Positions 16,933-26,009 are shown, counted from the stretch's first letter. The stretch: 64,000 nt of DNA from Mucilaginibacter rigui (GCF_014773275.1 NZ_JACWMW010000002.1:124001-188000), one strand, 5' to 3'. Notes: generated by a model from the letters alone, not told the origin. Numbers and translations: made by a program.

Positions 16933-17346
16933 ATGTTTCAACGAGATTTCATCATGAATGAGGCGCGTAAATTCGCCCTTATATTGGCCAAACTTTTAGG
17001 CCTTAAAGCCGAAGGTGAATACAATGAGTATTTAAAATACTTTAACGAGGTTTTGGATGAAGAATACAATGCCGAATTGGAGGAGCTTTTAAAACTGGAT
17101 GAAGAGGATTTTAAAAAACGCATTGCTGTTACCGGCTACACGGCCGAGAAACTGAATGCCCTGGGCCAGATGCTATATGTATTTGCCGAACCTTTTAGCG
17201 CGGATGAAGAAACATCGGCCTTACTAAAAAAAGTGATGGTAATATTTAACCTGCTGGAAAAAGAGCATCACTACGAGTCGTTTGATAACATTACCAGGCG
17301 AAATGTTATCTATCAATATTTTAATAAGAACTATGAGCGAACTTAG
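16933..17346 (+). CDS. Conserved hypothetical protein, acidic helical
   Basis: 137 residues, predicted all-alpha and acidic in the middle (NEVLDEEYNAELEELLKLDEEDF). The start MFQRDFIMNEARKFALILAKLLGLKAEGEY recalls the beginning of DUF6483-type proteins, which also open with a short QRDYIM-like motif, but I cannot confirm it. Its 3' end overlaps the Nudix gene by 14 bases, so the two are co-transcribed and probably translationally coupled. No function is proposed. Confidence 0.8.
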   Translation: MFQRDFIMNEARKFALILAKLLGLKAEGEYNEYLKYFNEVLDEEYNAELEELLKLDEEDFKKRIAVTGYTAEKLNALGQMLYVFAEPFSADEETSALLKKVMVIFNLLEKEHHYESFDNITRRNVIYQYFNKNYERT

Positions 17347-17881
17347 CTGGAAAACCCTTTCATCAACTTACATACATAAAGGCCCATGGGCCACCCTGCG
17401 CAGTGATAAATGCGAAATGCCCGATGGCACTATTGTAGACGACTATTATGTTTTAGAATACCCCAACTGGGCCAATGCCGTAGCTTTAACAGAAGATAAT
17501 AAGATACTGATGGTACGCCAGTACAGGCATGCTGCCAATATTGTATCGCTTGAAATTCCGGGTGGTGTGATTGAGAACGGTGAAAACCCGGAAGAGGGTA
17601 TGCGCCGTGAGTTACTGGAAGAAACCGGCTACCAGTTTAATGATGTTGAGCTGATAAGCACCGTTTACGCCAACCCATCTACCGCTAATAATAAAACTTT
17701 TTGCTACCTGGCCAAAGGGGGCAAAAAGGTGCAGGACCAACAGCTTGATGAACACGAACGAATTATAGTTGAAGAGTACACTATACCCGAAGTAAAACAG
17801 CTGCTGGCTGATAATAAAATAGCCCAGGCACTGCATTGCACCGGGCTGTTTTATGCTTTAATGAAGCTGGGAGAATTATAG
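17333..17881 (+). CDS. Nudix hydrolase (ADP-ribose pyrophosphatase-like)
   Basis: 182 residues from the ATG at 17333; the earlier ATG at 17282 would overlap the previous gene by 65 bases. The Nudix box at 77-99 is complete: GGVIENGENPEEGMRREL then LEETG, fitting Gx5Ex7REUxEExGU. Upstream KILMVRQYRHAANIVSLEIPGG is characteristic of ADP-sugar pyrophosphatases (NudF group), which hydrolyse ADP-ribose to AMP and ribose 5-phosphate. It is cytoplasmic. The gene converges on the thioredoxin-like gene with a six-base overlap of the 3' ends. Confidence 0.9.
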   Translation: MSELSWKTLSSTYIHKGPWATLRSDKCEMPDGTIVDDYYVLEYPNWANAVALTEDNKILMVRQYRHAANIVSLEIPGGVIENGENPEEGMRRELLEETGYQFNDVELISTVYANPSTANNKTFCYLAKGGKKVQDQQLDEHERIIVEEYTIPEVKQLLADNKIAQALHCTGLFYALMKLGEL

Positions 17882-19150
17882 GTCTCCGCCTTTTTTCATT
17901 TTCTCTTGCGTATCTTTTAGTCCGTAAGCCTTATCGCCCAGTTTGGTAATGGCATCGTTTATAACAGTCAGTGCCTCATCTGTATGCCCCAACTTGTAAA
18001 GCAACCTTGCATATACGTTTACATACCAGCTTGTATTAGCTCCATCGGGCGTTGCTAAAACCTCTTTAGACCAATCAGCGGCCTGCCGTAAACATGCCTT
18101 ATCATCTGTAAAAAGCATAATATCATTTGCGTAGGTCATTACCTGATCGTGGTTATCGTTACCATACTGTTTAACGTAAACTGCGGCTTGTTCCGTGTAC
18201 TTTGGCCAGTTCTCAAGGTCGCGATAATACCTTACTTTTGATTTCGCTACTATTTCATCGGCCAACTGCGGATATTGTGCATCAAGCTTTGCTTTTACTT
18301 CGTCCCAGTTCACATTTTTATTAATCTCACCGGTATAGTAATACATACCACCATTAGTAACCTTAGCACCATTTATGCGCACTATAGGCAACACAAGCTC
18401 ATCAAAAGCGATGTCTCCTATTAATCCGCCACTTCGGCCCGGGCCATTTGCTGCGTCAAACTCTTTACTATGTTGCTGCACTGTTTTAAAACCGGGATCT
18501 GTTGATCTGGCCGTGCCCCTTGCTATAAGCTGTAGGTTCTCTTTCGTCAGCAGGTTCTTTTGTGTAGGCAGGTAAACATTTATTACCTCTGTTACCTGAC
18601 TATCCCACGACCTGCCAAGCGCGTCAATAAAAATTTTTAAAAACTCCGGGGAGCGGTTGCCATCCGCATATTGTTTTTTAAGGTTTACCAATTGTGTTTT
18701 AGGATCTAAAGCTTCTTTTGCTTTGTTTATAAAAGTTTTGGCATCCCAACCTCCTACTATGCTGTGTGCCAACGCACCATCAGGGGTAAAAAATAAATAG
18801 GTTGGATAGGCGTTCACCTTGTAATCCTTCTCTATTTGTTTTACTTCTTTATACCAGCGCTTGGTATTTGCATCGTCTTTTTTGGTTTCATCAAACTGAA
18901 GCGCTACGCTTATGAATTTATCATTGAAAAAATCCGATACCTCTTTCTGAGGGAAAACCTCGGTAGCCATGACTTTGCAGGGTACGCACCAGGTAGTATA
19001 ACAATCCACAAAAATATATTTATTCTCTGCTTTCGCTTTTTGCTTTACCTGTGCCCAGCTTAAGCCATTTTGAAATTCAATCCCTTTATCCTGCGCATTT
19101 ACAGCAAATAAGGTAAAGCAAATAATTGTGGTGGTTAAAATAAATTTCAT
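17876..19150 (-). CDS. Exported thioredoxin-fold protein
   Basis: 424 residues from the ATG at 19148-19150, which gives a normal signal peptide (FILTTTIICFTLFAVNAQ); an upstream in-frame start adds 18 unhelpful residues. The thioredoxin domain is at about 25-145 with the redox centre TTWCVPCK (Cys55, Cys58) and the cis-proline region VNAYPTYLFFTPDG. The remaining 280 residues are helical, with TPR-like pairs at the end (WYVNVYARLLYKLGHTDEALTVINDAI). It probably acts as a periplasmic disulfide reductase or isomerase. It lies just downstream of susD but beyond a terminator. Confidence 0.88.
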   Translation of the reverse strand: MKFILTTTIICFTLFAVNAQDKGIEFQNGLSWAQVKQKAKAENKYIFVDCYTTWCVPCKVMATEVFPQKEVSDFFNDKFISVALQFDETKKDDANTKRWYKEVKQIEKDYKVNAYPTYLFFTPDGALAHSIVGGWDAKTFINKAKEALDPKTQLVNLKKQYADGNRSPEFLKIFIDALGRSWDSQVTEVINVYLPTQKNLLTKENLQLIARGTARSTDPGFKTVQQHSKEFDAANGPGRSGGLIGDIAFDELVLPIVRINGAKVTNGGMYYYTGEINKNVNWDEVKAKLDAQYPQLADEIVAKSKVRYYRDLENWPKYTEQAAVYVKQYGNDNHDQVMTYANDIMLFTDDKACLRQAADWSKEVLATPDGANTSWYVNVYARLLYKLGHTDEALTVINDAITKLGDKAYGLKDTQEKMKKGGDL

Positions 19151-19255
19151 AGGCTTGTTAGGTAAATTGTATTGTAAGTTACTTAACAGCCCGTCAAAAA
19201 CCAAATTAAATTCTTTAAAATCTATTTTAACAAAATATTAGGTTGGTAATTAATA

Positions 19256-19280
19256 AAAGCCCCCGATGATCGGGGGCTTT
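19256..19280 (-). terminator. Terminator after susD
   Basis: AAAGCCCCCGAT and the reverse arm ATCGGGGGCTTT form a GC-rich hairpin, with T runs on both strands, 5 bases beyond the susD stop. It separates the SusC/SusD unit from the thioredoxin-like gene. Confidence 0.85.
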
Positions 19281-19284
19281 TTGT

Positions 19285-20628
19285 TTACTGGCCGTAGCCT
19301 TCGTTTTGCTTTAAATTAGGATTGGCGTTTATCTCGCGCAATGGGATAGGAAATACAAGCTTTGGGGAATTATATGGCAATACGCCAACGTTAAGTGCTA
19401 AACGTTTTGCATCGTGCAGAAAAAATCCGCCTTCAAAAGCAAGCTCATGCCGCCTTTCGGCTAAAACATCTGCAATGGTAACTGTTGCTAAATCGCCCAA
19501 ACCGGCGCGGTTACGGATAGCGTTCACATCGTTTTTGGGGGTATCGCCCGTAGCCGTGTTTAAGCGAAGGTTGCCCTCGGCCCGTATCAAATACATTTCT
19601 GCAAGCCGCGCTACACGCACGTTACCGTACAGGTTATCAAATTTACTTACGCGCAAGATGTCGTCACTATCTAAATTGTAAACATTTAAGCGCTCATCCC
19701 CGGTTTCAAATTCTTCTAAAAAACTGTCTCTGATAATAATATCGCCCCTGCCACCATTGTCAGCAGATGCATAATACGTATTAAGCGAGTTATTGCCTTG
19801 CTGAGTGGTAACTTGTAAAGAAAAAATATCTTCAGAAGTATTATCTACATGGCCCCCGGTATTAGGAAATTCAGCAGAATAGGGTTTAACCAAGGTATAA
19901 TCGCCTGATCCCAGAACTTTATCCGCCTCGATAACCGCATTCACATAATCACCCTTTTGCAGGTAAAGCCTGGCCAATATTGCCGAAGCCTGCGATGGTT
20001 TATCCATAGTAGCTTCCGCATCTTTTAAATCAGCTATTGCTTGCTGGTAAACTTGTTCAACAGTTGCCCGGGATACTTTTGAAGACTCATCTACAACCTT
20101 TGTAGGCGTCAATACAATTGGTACACCCAAATTTACAGTTGGGCTGCCATCATTATATGACCTTCCAAAAAGCCTTACCAGATCAAAATAAACCAAACCG
20201 CGTAAAAACTTTGCCTGGCCTGAAATATCTGCGCGAATATCCTCATCAGCTTTTTCAATATTAGCCAATACGTTGTTTGTTTGATTTATCACCTCATAAG
20301 CGTCGAGCCATAGTGCCGCTGTATAAGTATTATCATTAGGGATGGTTTGTCCAACTATCTGGGTTAGTTCCTGATAGGTACCCTGCCACCTCATTACGCT
20401 TTGCGAGGCAAGCAGGTCTGGATATAATTCAACGCCCCCTCCATACAGATCCGACTGACCCAGGCGGTTGTAAGCTCCCACCAGCGTTATTTGCACATCT
20501 CTTGACGTAAGTATGGCCTGATCCTGTTCAATTTGCTGATGTGGTTTCAGGTCGAGCTGCTTATTGCATGCAGTTAACATTAACACAGTGCATATAGCAG
20601 TTATATATATTGATCTATTTTTTTTCAT
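19285..20628 (-). CDS. SusD/RagB family nutrient-binding lipoprotein
   Basis: 447 residues. Signal and lipobox MLTACNKQ place it on the outer membrane surface. The N-terminal helical SusD domain includes YNRLGQSDLYGGGVELYPDLLA, INQTNNVLANIEKADED and ISGQAKFLRGLVYFDLVRLFGRSYND. The C-terminal RagB domain includes NVRVARLAEMYLIRAEGNLR, NDVNAIRNRAGL and LAERRHELAFEGGFFLHDAKR. It caps the SusC barrel and captures the ligand. It is shorter than typical glycan-binding SusD proteins. It lies 19 bases downstream of the SusC gene. No CAZyme is adjacent, so the substrate is open. Confidence 0.95.
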   Translation of the reverse strand: MKKNRSIYITAICTVLMLTACNKQLDLKPHQQIEQDQAILTSRDVQITLVGAYNRLGQSDLYGGGVELYPDLLASQSVMRWQGTYQELTQIVGQTIPNDNTYTAALWLDAYEVINQTNNVLANIEKADEDIRADISGQAKFLRGLVYFDLVRLFGRSYNDGSPTVNLGVPIVLTPTKVVDESSKVSRATVEQVYQQAIADLKDAEATMDKPSQASAILARLYLQKGDYVNAVIEADKVLGSGDYTLVKPYSAEFPNTGGHVDNTSEDIFSLQVTTQQGNNSLNTYYASADNGGRGDIIIRDSFLEEFETGDERLNVYNLDSDDILRVSKFDNLYGNVRVARLAEMYLIRAEGNLRLNTATGDTPKNDVNAIRNRAGLGDLATVTIADVLAERRHELAFEGGFFLHDAKRLALNVGVLPYNSPKLVFPIPLREINANPNLKQNEGYGQ

Positions 20629-20647
20629 CGCTATAGTTTTTATAATA

Positions 20648-23600
20648 TTATAATCCTACGTTCACTCCAAATGTAATGGTACGGGGTTGTGGTGCCGAAT
20701 AAAAATCAACCCCCAAATTGATATTGCTTGCCTGGTAGTCGGCGTTTACTTCGGGGTCCCAGCCTTTATACTTGGTTATCAGGAATAAATTATACGCGTT
20801 CATGAACACACGTGCGCGCTCCAGCTTAATTTTCGACAAGATGTTTTTAGGGATATTGTAACCAAACATTACTGTTTTACACCTGATATATGAACCGCTT
20901 GATAAATACCGGCTTGATGCGTTGGTACCGTTTGAATAAAATAACCGGGGTTCAGGCACATTGGTTATCTGCCCGGGGTGGTCCCAATAATCCATCTGGT
21001 CAACGGTTTGGTTGTCAAACCCATTACTTGAACTTGCACTCATATACTGGCCACCGCCTGCAAATATTTTATTACCGGCGGCGCCTTGTAATGTAACCGA
21101 AAGATCAAACCCGGCAAATGCAAAGGTATTGGTAAAGCCGCCTGTAAATTTTGGCGTAGGGTTACCTAATACCACATTTTGGGCAACGTTATAATCATTA
21201 GTTGTGCCCCTGTTTAAATTACCGTTAGCATCTTTTGTATTAACATAATACAGTGCATCGCCGTTGTTTGGATCCACTCCCGCGTACTCACGGCCATAAA
21301 ACACACCAATAGGTTGCCCCTCAATAACGCGGTTTAAATCATTAGTGCCCAAAATTTGCCCTTTAACATCGGTTACAACGTTTTTGTTATATGCCCCGTT
21401 AATGCTGGTTGTCCACTTAAATTTCCCAACCAATACATCAGCCGACAGGGTGAGCTCTACGCCCTGGTTATATAGTTTTCCTAAATTTTGGGTTTGTGTT
21501 GCGATACCAAGTGTGCCGGGTATATTCACATTCAACAGCAGGTCGCGGGTATTTTTGCGGTAATAATCAAACTCGCCAGAAAAGCGGTTATTGAAGAAAC
21601 CAAACTCAACGCCAGCATCAATCTGAGCGGTTGTTTCCCATTTAAGGTTTGGGTTAGCTATTTGAAAGTAACGCTGGCCGGCTGCGCCATTATAACCGGC
21701 ATCTCCTGAAAACAGCCCTAATGGCGAGTAGTTACCAATTTCGGCATTACCAGTTAAACCATAACTAGCCTTAAGCTTTAAATTGCTTAAGATATTCGAG
21801 TTTTTTAAAAAATCTTCCTGGCTCAGTATCCATCCTGCTGAAGCGGCCGGGAAAAAGCCATACCTGTTGTTTGCCCCAAACCTGGAAGAGGCATCCGTCC
21901 GGGCACTTACAGATAGAAGGTATTTACTTTTATAAGCATAATTGGCTCTTGCAAAGTACGATACAAAACTATACTCGTTTTGTGTAGAAGAACCTGCTGA
22001 GATCACAGCAGCCGATTGGATCTGCTTATATGCATCTGATGGAAACTGCTGCCCTTGCACATCATTGCCTACAAAATGGCTGTACTCATAACTCATACCG
22101 CCTGTTACATCAAGTGAATGGTCGCCAAATGTGTTTTTATAGGTAGCATAATTATTTACCGTGTAATGAATAATACTACTGTTGGTGTTTTCACCTGAGC
22201 CGTTTTCCTGTGTGGTATTACGAAACGTTAACCTTCCGTAATAGCTATCCTCATTTTGGTTGGTTTGGTCAACACCAAATTCCGAGCGTATGCTAAGGTG
22301 TTTAAGTACTTGCCAGTTAGCATAAATATTCCCCAGGGTTCTGTATATAGTTGTATGGTAATAGGCATTGTCAACATCTAATAAAGGATTATAGTATACA
22401 GGGTAACTACTTGCCGCCCCGGGTAAGCTGCCGCTCAATAAGCCGCTGCGCGGATCGATAACGGGGGTAATTGGCGATAAGGCCACAATTTGCATTGGGG
22501 TAGAGAACTGGTTATCTGATGATAAACGCTTGTTTAAGCTACTGGTAAAGTTGAGGTTCATTCCCATCTCGAGGTTGTTGAAAACCTTGGTAGTTAAATT
22601 CATGCGGCCCGAATACCTTTTTAACGAGTTAGCTATTAGTATCCCTTTTTGATCGAGATACTGGCCGCCTATATAATAGGTGGTTTTATCATTACCACCG
22701 GTGATATTTAAATCATATTGCGACTGCGGGGCATCCTGATAGGCCAATTTCTCCCAGTTAGTATTTACTGCGTTATAATTGGTGCTCCCTGCTGCATAAC
22801 GGGTAAACCTGCCTTCAACAAAATCCTGTTCATCAGCAATTGCATCTTCAACCGTTGCGTAATCCGGGTCGGTAGGATCCTGGTTAGCAAAATCCAGCTT
22901 TCCGGCACCAATAGCTGCACGGCGCAGGATCTGTAAGTATTGATCGGAGTTTAAAAATTGCTTATGCCTTGATGGCTTGCTTGAACCAAACTGTGCAGAA
23001 AAGTTAATTTTCGATTTCCCTGCTTTTCCTTTTTTCGTAGTAAGGAGGATAACCCCGTTTGAGGCGCGTGCTCCGTATATAGCCGATGCTGATGCATCTT
23101 TTAATATTTCATATGAATCAATATCATTAAAGTTGATATCCGCCAGCGGGTTACTATCTGCCGATATACCGGAGAGGTTACCCTGGTTAAGAACTATACC
23201 ATCCAGCACAACTAAGGGCTGTGTGCCGGCTGATATAGACGCCTGCCCACGTATGCTCACCTTAATACCCTGCCCCAGTTTACCATTATTTGCCTGGATG
23301 TTTACACCCGCCGACCGCCCCTGTATGGCTTGTTCAAGGGATGTAACCGGAGTCCCTTCCACTTCTTTTGATGATATAGAAGATATAGACCCGGTAATAT
23401 TTTGCCGCTTTTGCGTACCATAACCTACTACTACAACTTCTGTAAGTTGTTTCGGGTTCACAACCAGCTGGGTGTTTATTACCGTACCATTTATAGGCAA
23501 TTCGGCATCTTTGTATCCTATAAATCTAAAAATTAATGATTTGGCATCAACAGGTACGGATAAACGGTAGCTCCCGTTAACATCTGTTTGTATACCAATA

Positions 23601-23746
23601 GTAGGCGAACCTTTAACGGCTACTGTTACCCCGGGTAACGCAGAACCGTCTTTCTGATCTGTTACCTTACCTGTCACCACTTTTGTTTGACTGATGGCTA
23701 CTGTAACTGTAAATAACAACAGAAATAAAAGTAAAATTTTCTTCAT
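20648..23746 (-). CDS. SusC/RagA family TonB-linked outer membrane transporter
   Basis: 1032 residues. A signal peptide is followed by a carboxypeptidase-regulatory-like beta-sandwich (about 20-105, VTGKVTDQKDGSALPGVTVAVKG). The SusC signature region with TonB contact and plug is at about 105-235: LTEVVVVGYGTQKRQNITGSI, IQGRSAGVNIQANNG, SIRGQASISAGTQPLVVLDG. The 22-strand barrel fills the rest. It imports a ligand delivered by SusD, powered by ExbBD-TonB (a cluster for which is at 46-49 kb). No sigma/anti-sigma pair, hybrid two-component gene or glycosidase is adjacent. Confidence 0.96.
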   Translation of the reverse strand: MKKILLLFLLLFTVTVAISQTKVVTGKVTDQKDGSALPGVTVAVKGSPTIGIQTDVNGSYRLSVPVDAKSLIFRFIGYKDAELPINGTVINTQLVVNPKQLTEVVVVGYGTQKRQNITGSISSISSKEVEGTPVTSLEQAIQGRSAGVNIQANNGKLGQGIKVSIRGQASISAGTQPLVVLDGIVLNQGNLSGISADSNPLADINFNDIDSYEILKDASASAIYGARASNGVILLTTKKGKAGKSKINFSAQFGSSKPSRHKQFLNSDQYLQILRRAAIGAGKLDFANQDPTDPDYATVEDAIADEQDFVEGRFTRYAAGSTNYNAVNTNWEKLAYQDAPQSQYDLNITGGNDKTTYYIGGQYLDQKGILIANSLKRYSGRMNLTTKVFNNLEMGMNLNFTSSLNKRLSSDNQFSTPMQIVALSPITPVIDPRSGLLSGSLPGAASSYPVYYNPLLDVDNAYYHTTIYRTLGNIYANWQVLKHLSIRSEFGVDQTNQNEDSYYGRLTFRNTTQENGSGENTNSSIIHYTVNNYATYKNTFGDHSLDVTGGMSYEYSHFVGNDVQGQQFPSDAYKQIQSAAVISAGSSTQNEYSFVSYFARANYAYKSKYLLSVSARTDASSRFGANNRYGFFPAASAGWILSQEDFLKNSNILSNLKLKASYGLTGNAEIGNYSPLGLFSGDAGYNGAAGQRYFQIANPNLKWETTAQIDAGVEFGFFNNRFSGEFDYYRKNTRDLLLNVNIPGTLGIATQTQNLGKLYNQGVELTLSADVLVGKFKWTTSINGAYNKNVVTDVKGQILGTNDLNRVIEGQPIGVFYGREYAGVDPNNGDALYYVNTKDANGNLNRGTTNDYNVAQNVVLGNPTPKFTGGFTNTFAFAGFDLSVTLQGAAGNKIFAGGGQYMSASSSNGFDNQTVDQMDYWDHPGQITNVPEPRLFYSNGTNASSRYLSSGSYIRCKTVMFGYNIPKNILSKIKLERARVFMNAYNLFLITKYKGWDPEVNADYQASNINLGVDFYSAPQPRTITFGVNVGL

Positions 23747-23801
23747 AGTCTATGGGTTTTGTGGAAAATGTATATAAGTTCGTAATAAAAATGTTATCAA
23801 A

Positions 23802-23835
23802 CAACAAAAGGCATAATAAATTATGCCTTTTGTTG
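23802..23835 (-). terminator. Terminator of the rsmE-DUF4159-biotin carrier operon
   Basis: CAACAAAAGGCATAA at 23802-23816 and TTATGCCTTTTGTTG at 23821-23835 are perfect 15-base arms around TAAA. It begins 19 bases beyond the biotin-carrier stop and insulates the downstream susC gene. Confidence 0.8.
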
Positions 23836-23854
23836 TAAATATTTAATATTAGTG

Positions 23855-24352
23855 TTAAAAATGCATCAATATCTGCCCTTTTTCAACTTTATCGCCGGGT
23901 TTAATTTTGATTGTTTTTATGTTAACATCAGCCGGGGCTTTAATAATGTTCTCCATTTTCATGGCCTCCAGCACAAAAAGGTTTTCGCCTTTCTTAACTT
24001 CTGTGCCTTCTTCAACCAATACTTTTAATACCAGGCCTGGCATGGGGGCTTTTATCTCACTTACCTTAGCGGTCATTAAATTACTAAGCCCCATTTTATC
24101 GAGCAGTACATCAAATTTATCTTTGGCTGTAATAGTATAAATATTGTTATTCACTTTTATTTCGGCCGTTTTTGCTTCGCGGTTAAAACTTACTACTTCG
24201 GCATTGTACGAGCCATTATCATTGATGATGTGGTATAACAGATCATTAAGCTGTTTTATATCGGCATTAATAGTGTTATCGTTAACAAGCAGGCTATCGC
24301 CCTTCCTGTCTACTTCAAAATCGTGCTTATTGTTAACCTTTATGTTATACAT
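23855..24352 (-). CDS. Biotin carboxyl carrier (biotin/lipoyl attachment) protein
   Basis: 165 residues. The C-terminal 75 residues form a biotinyl domain: APMPGLVLKVLVEEGTEVKKGENLFVLEAMKMENIIKAP, in which Lys132 of AMKM is the biotinylation site, ending KVEKGQILMHF. Such subunits shuttle CO2 in acyl-CoA or pyruvate/oxaloacetate carboxylases; the sequence resembles the carrier proteins of Bacteroidota acyl-CoA carboxylases. The N-terminal 90 residues form a beta-rich domain usual for these carriers. No carboxylase or biotin carboxylase gene is nearby; instead it is 2 bases downstream of the DUF4159 gene. Confidence 0.9.
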   Translation of the reverse strand: MYNIKVNNKHDFEVDRKGDSLLVNDNTINADIKQLNDLLYHIINDNGSYNAEVVSFNREAKTAEIKVNNNIYTITAKDKFDVLLDKMGLSNLMTAKVSEIKAPMPGLVLKVLVEEGTEVKKGENLFVLEAMKMENIIKAPADVNIKTIKIKPGDKVEKGQILMHF

Positions 24353-24354
24353 AT

Positions 24355-25017
24355 TTATTTGGTGAATATATACTGAATTAAATTTGCCCCCATTTTTAAG
24401 GCTTTTAAACGTGCTTCCTGCGTATCACCTGCATAGGTGCCATAATCTTCCCACCCGTTGCCAAGGTCGCATTCGTAGGTGTAAAAACATACCAGCCTGC
24501 CTTTATATATCAGGCCGAAACCTTGCGGCCGTTTGCCATCATGCTCATGAATTTTTGGCAGCCCTGCAGGGAAGCTATATTTTTGGTGATAGATGGCGTA
24601 ATTGGTTGGGAGTTCCACAAAATCAAGTTCGGGGAATACCTTTTTCATTTGCGGACGGATGAATTTATCGAACCCGTAGTTATCATCGATATGCAGAAAC
24701 CCTCCCCCGGTTAAATACTTACGCAGGTTACGTGCTTCCTGGTCGCTGAATATTACGTTACCGTGGCCGGTCATAAATATAAAAGGGTAATTATATATCT
24801 GTTCGCTGCCTGCCTCAACCACTTCTTCTTCGGGCTGAAAATTGGTTTTCAGGTTTTCGTTACAAAACTTAATGAGGTTTATTAGTGCGGTACGGTCACC
24901 GTACCAATCGCCGCCGCCGTTATATTTAAGCCTGCCCATTTTGTATGATGGCGCGGTAAAGCTGCTGATGCAAAACACAAGGGCTATAAAGGCAGTAAAC
25001 AAAACGGGGCTTCTCAT
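24355..25017 (-). CDS. DUF4159 domain protein, exported
   Basis: 220 residues with a signal peptide (LFTAFIALVFCISSFTAPS). The DUF4159 fold (a glutamine-amidotransferase-like Rossmann arrangement) covers the rest: MGRLKYNGGGDWYGDRTALINLIKFCNE, NYPFIFMTGHGNVIFSDQEARNLRKYLTGGGFLHIDDNYGFDK, and RLVCFYTYECDLGNGWEDYGTY. The function is unknown. It is tightly packed between rsmE (4-base gap) and the biotin carrier (2-base gap), so it is co-transcribed with them. Confidence 0.88.
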   Translation of the reverse strand: MRSPVLFTAFIALVFCISSFTAPSYKMGRLKYNGGGDWYGDRTALINLIKFCNENLKTNFQPEEEVVEAGSEQIYNYPFIFMTGHGNVIFSDQEARNLRKYLTGGGFLHIDDNYGFDKFIRPQMKKVFPELDFVELPTNYAIYHQKYSFPAGLPKIHEHDGKRPQGFGLIYKGRLVCFYTYECDLGNGWEDYGTYAGDTQEARLKALKMGANLIQYIFTK

Positions 25018-25021
25018 AAAA

Positions 25022-25729
25022 CTATCGGTTTAAAAAATTCACCTCGAAGCAGGCTTCGAGCGCAGCCGTTTCTGTACGCAGGCGGCTCTCCCCTAAAGTT
25101 ATGGCTTTATATCCGTTCTGCAAAGCGGTATCCACCTCGGCAGGGGTAAAATCGCCTTCGGGGCCTATTAGTATTAAATAACGATTTTGTTTTTCAATAG
25201 ATTGTGCGAGGCTTATCTTTTCGCCTTCGTCACAATGGGCAATAAACTTTTGCCCCTCAAAAGGCTGCTTTAAAAACTGGCTCAACGCAACCGGCCCGTT
25301 CAATACCGGGTGATATGCTTTTATAGATTGTTTAATAGCCGATGTAATGATCTTGTTTAAACGCTCGGCCTTGGCCTCTTTACGCTCCGATCGCTGGCAG
25401 ATGATGAGTGTTATCTCATCAATCCCTATTTCGGTAGCTTTTTCTAAAAACCACTCTACCCTATCCAGGTTTTTTGTTGGCGCTATGGCAATGTGCAGGT
25501 AATGGTTGCGTTTATTAAACCCGGTAGTAACAGCGTTTATTTGCAGGATGGTACGCTTTGGATGCGCATCTTTTATTTCGGCTTTGTACAGGCCTCCTTT
25601 CCCATCAATCAGTGTTACCTCATCGCCCACAACAAGGCGCAGTACACGTACAGCGTGCTTGCTCTCTTCCTCGCTTAAAAAGTACTGGGATAATGATGGG
25701 TCAATATCTGGGGTGTAAAAAAGCTGCAT
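25022..25729 (-). CDS. rsmE: 16S rRNA (uracil(1498)-N(3))-methyltransferase
   Basis: 235 residues from the ATG at 25727-25729. An upstream in-frame ATG at 25762 lies inside the repeated GCTCCTACGGAGC sequence and would add eleven residues before the normal MQLFYTPDI start. The PUA-like N-terminal domain has SEEESKHAVRVLRLVVGDEVTLIDGKG. The SPOUT knot has KATEIGIDEITLIICQRSERKE, LILIGPEGDFTPAEVD and ITLGESRLRTETAALEA. It methylates U1498 of 16S rRNA using SAM. It leads an operon with DUF4159 and the biotin carrier genes. Confidence 0.96.
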   Translation of the reverse strand: MQLFYTPDIDPSLSQYFLSEEESKHAVRVLRLVVGDEVTLIDGKGGLYKAEIKDAHPKRTILQINAVTTGFNKRNHYLHIAIAPTKNLDRVEWFLEKATEIGIDEITLIICQRSERKEAKAERLNKIITSAIKQSIKAYHPVLNGPVALSQFLKQPFEGQKFIAHCDEGEKISLAQSIEKQNRYLILIGPEGDFTPAEVDTALQNGYKAITLGESRLRTETAALEACFEVNFLNR

Positions 25730-25742
25730 TTTATTAAAGGAG

Positions 25743-26009
25743 GCTCCTACGGAGCAGTACATTATATATTGTTTTTCTATAAACAGGGTGCTCCTACGGA
25801 GCTTACGAATATACTAACTCTGTATGTTTAAACAATATTACACCATGCCCGAGTTTAAAGAAAATGCCAATGCAACTTTTAAAGCCGTCCTAAATGTTGT
25901 TGGTGACAACACCAACAATGGCGAAATTTCAAAGCCGTCCTAAATATTGTTGGTGACAACACCAACAACGGCGAAAATGCTAATCATGCTTTCGAACTCC
26001 GTAGGAGTT
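25743..26009. repeat. Repeat cluster: two 46-base tandem copies flanked by GCTCCTACGGAGC palindromes
   Basis: AAAGCCGTCCTAAAT...GGCGAAA occurs at 25881-25926 and 25931-25976, differing at two positions, with a 50-base period. Each copy contains the palindrome GTTGGTGACAACACCAAC. Flanks GAAAATGCCAAT (about 25860) and GAAAATGCTAAT (about 25973) suggest a partial third unit. GCTCCTACGGAGC occurs at 25743-25755 and 25790-25802, with AACTCCGTAGGAGTT at 25995-26009. It fills the 344-base gap upstream of rsmE; no gene is visible. Confidence 0.8.

Noticed and set aside
19285..20628. Degraded or partial susD
   Set aside because: Although shorter than many SusD proteins it has signal, lipobox and both domains without a break.
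22977..23423. 148-codon open frame on the plus strand
   Set aside because: It is antisense to the SusC plug region and has no domain signs.
12429..23746. One polysaccharide utilisation locus joining GH92 and SusC/SusD
   Set aside because: They are separated by the divergently oriented LemA/TPM and Nudix genes and by terminators, so common regulation is not supported.
25881..25976. Possible CRISPR array
   Set aside because: Only two units, with a 4-base gap instead of unique spacers of about 30 bases, and no cas genes.
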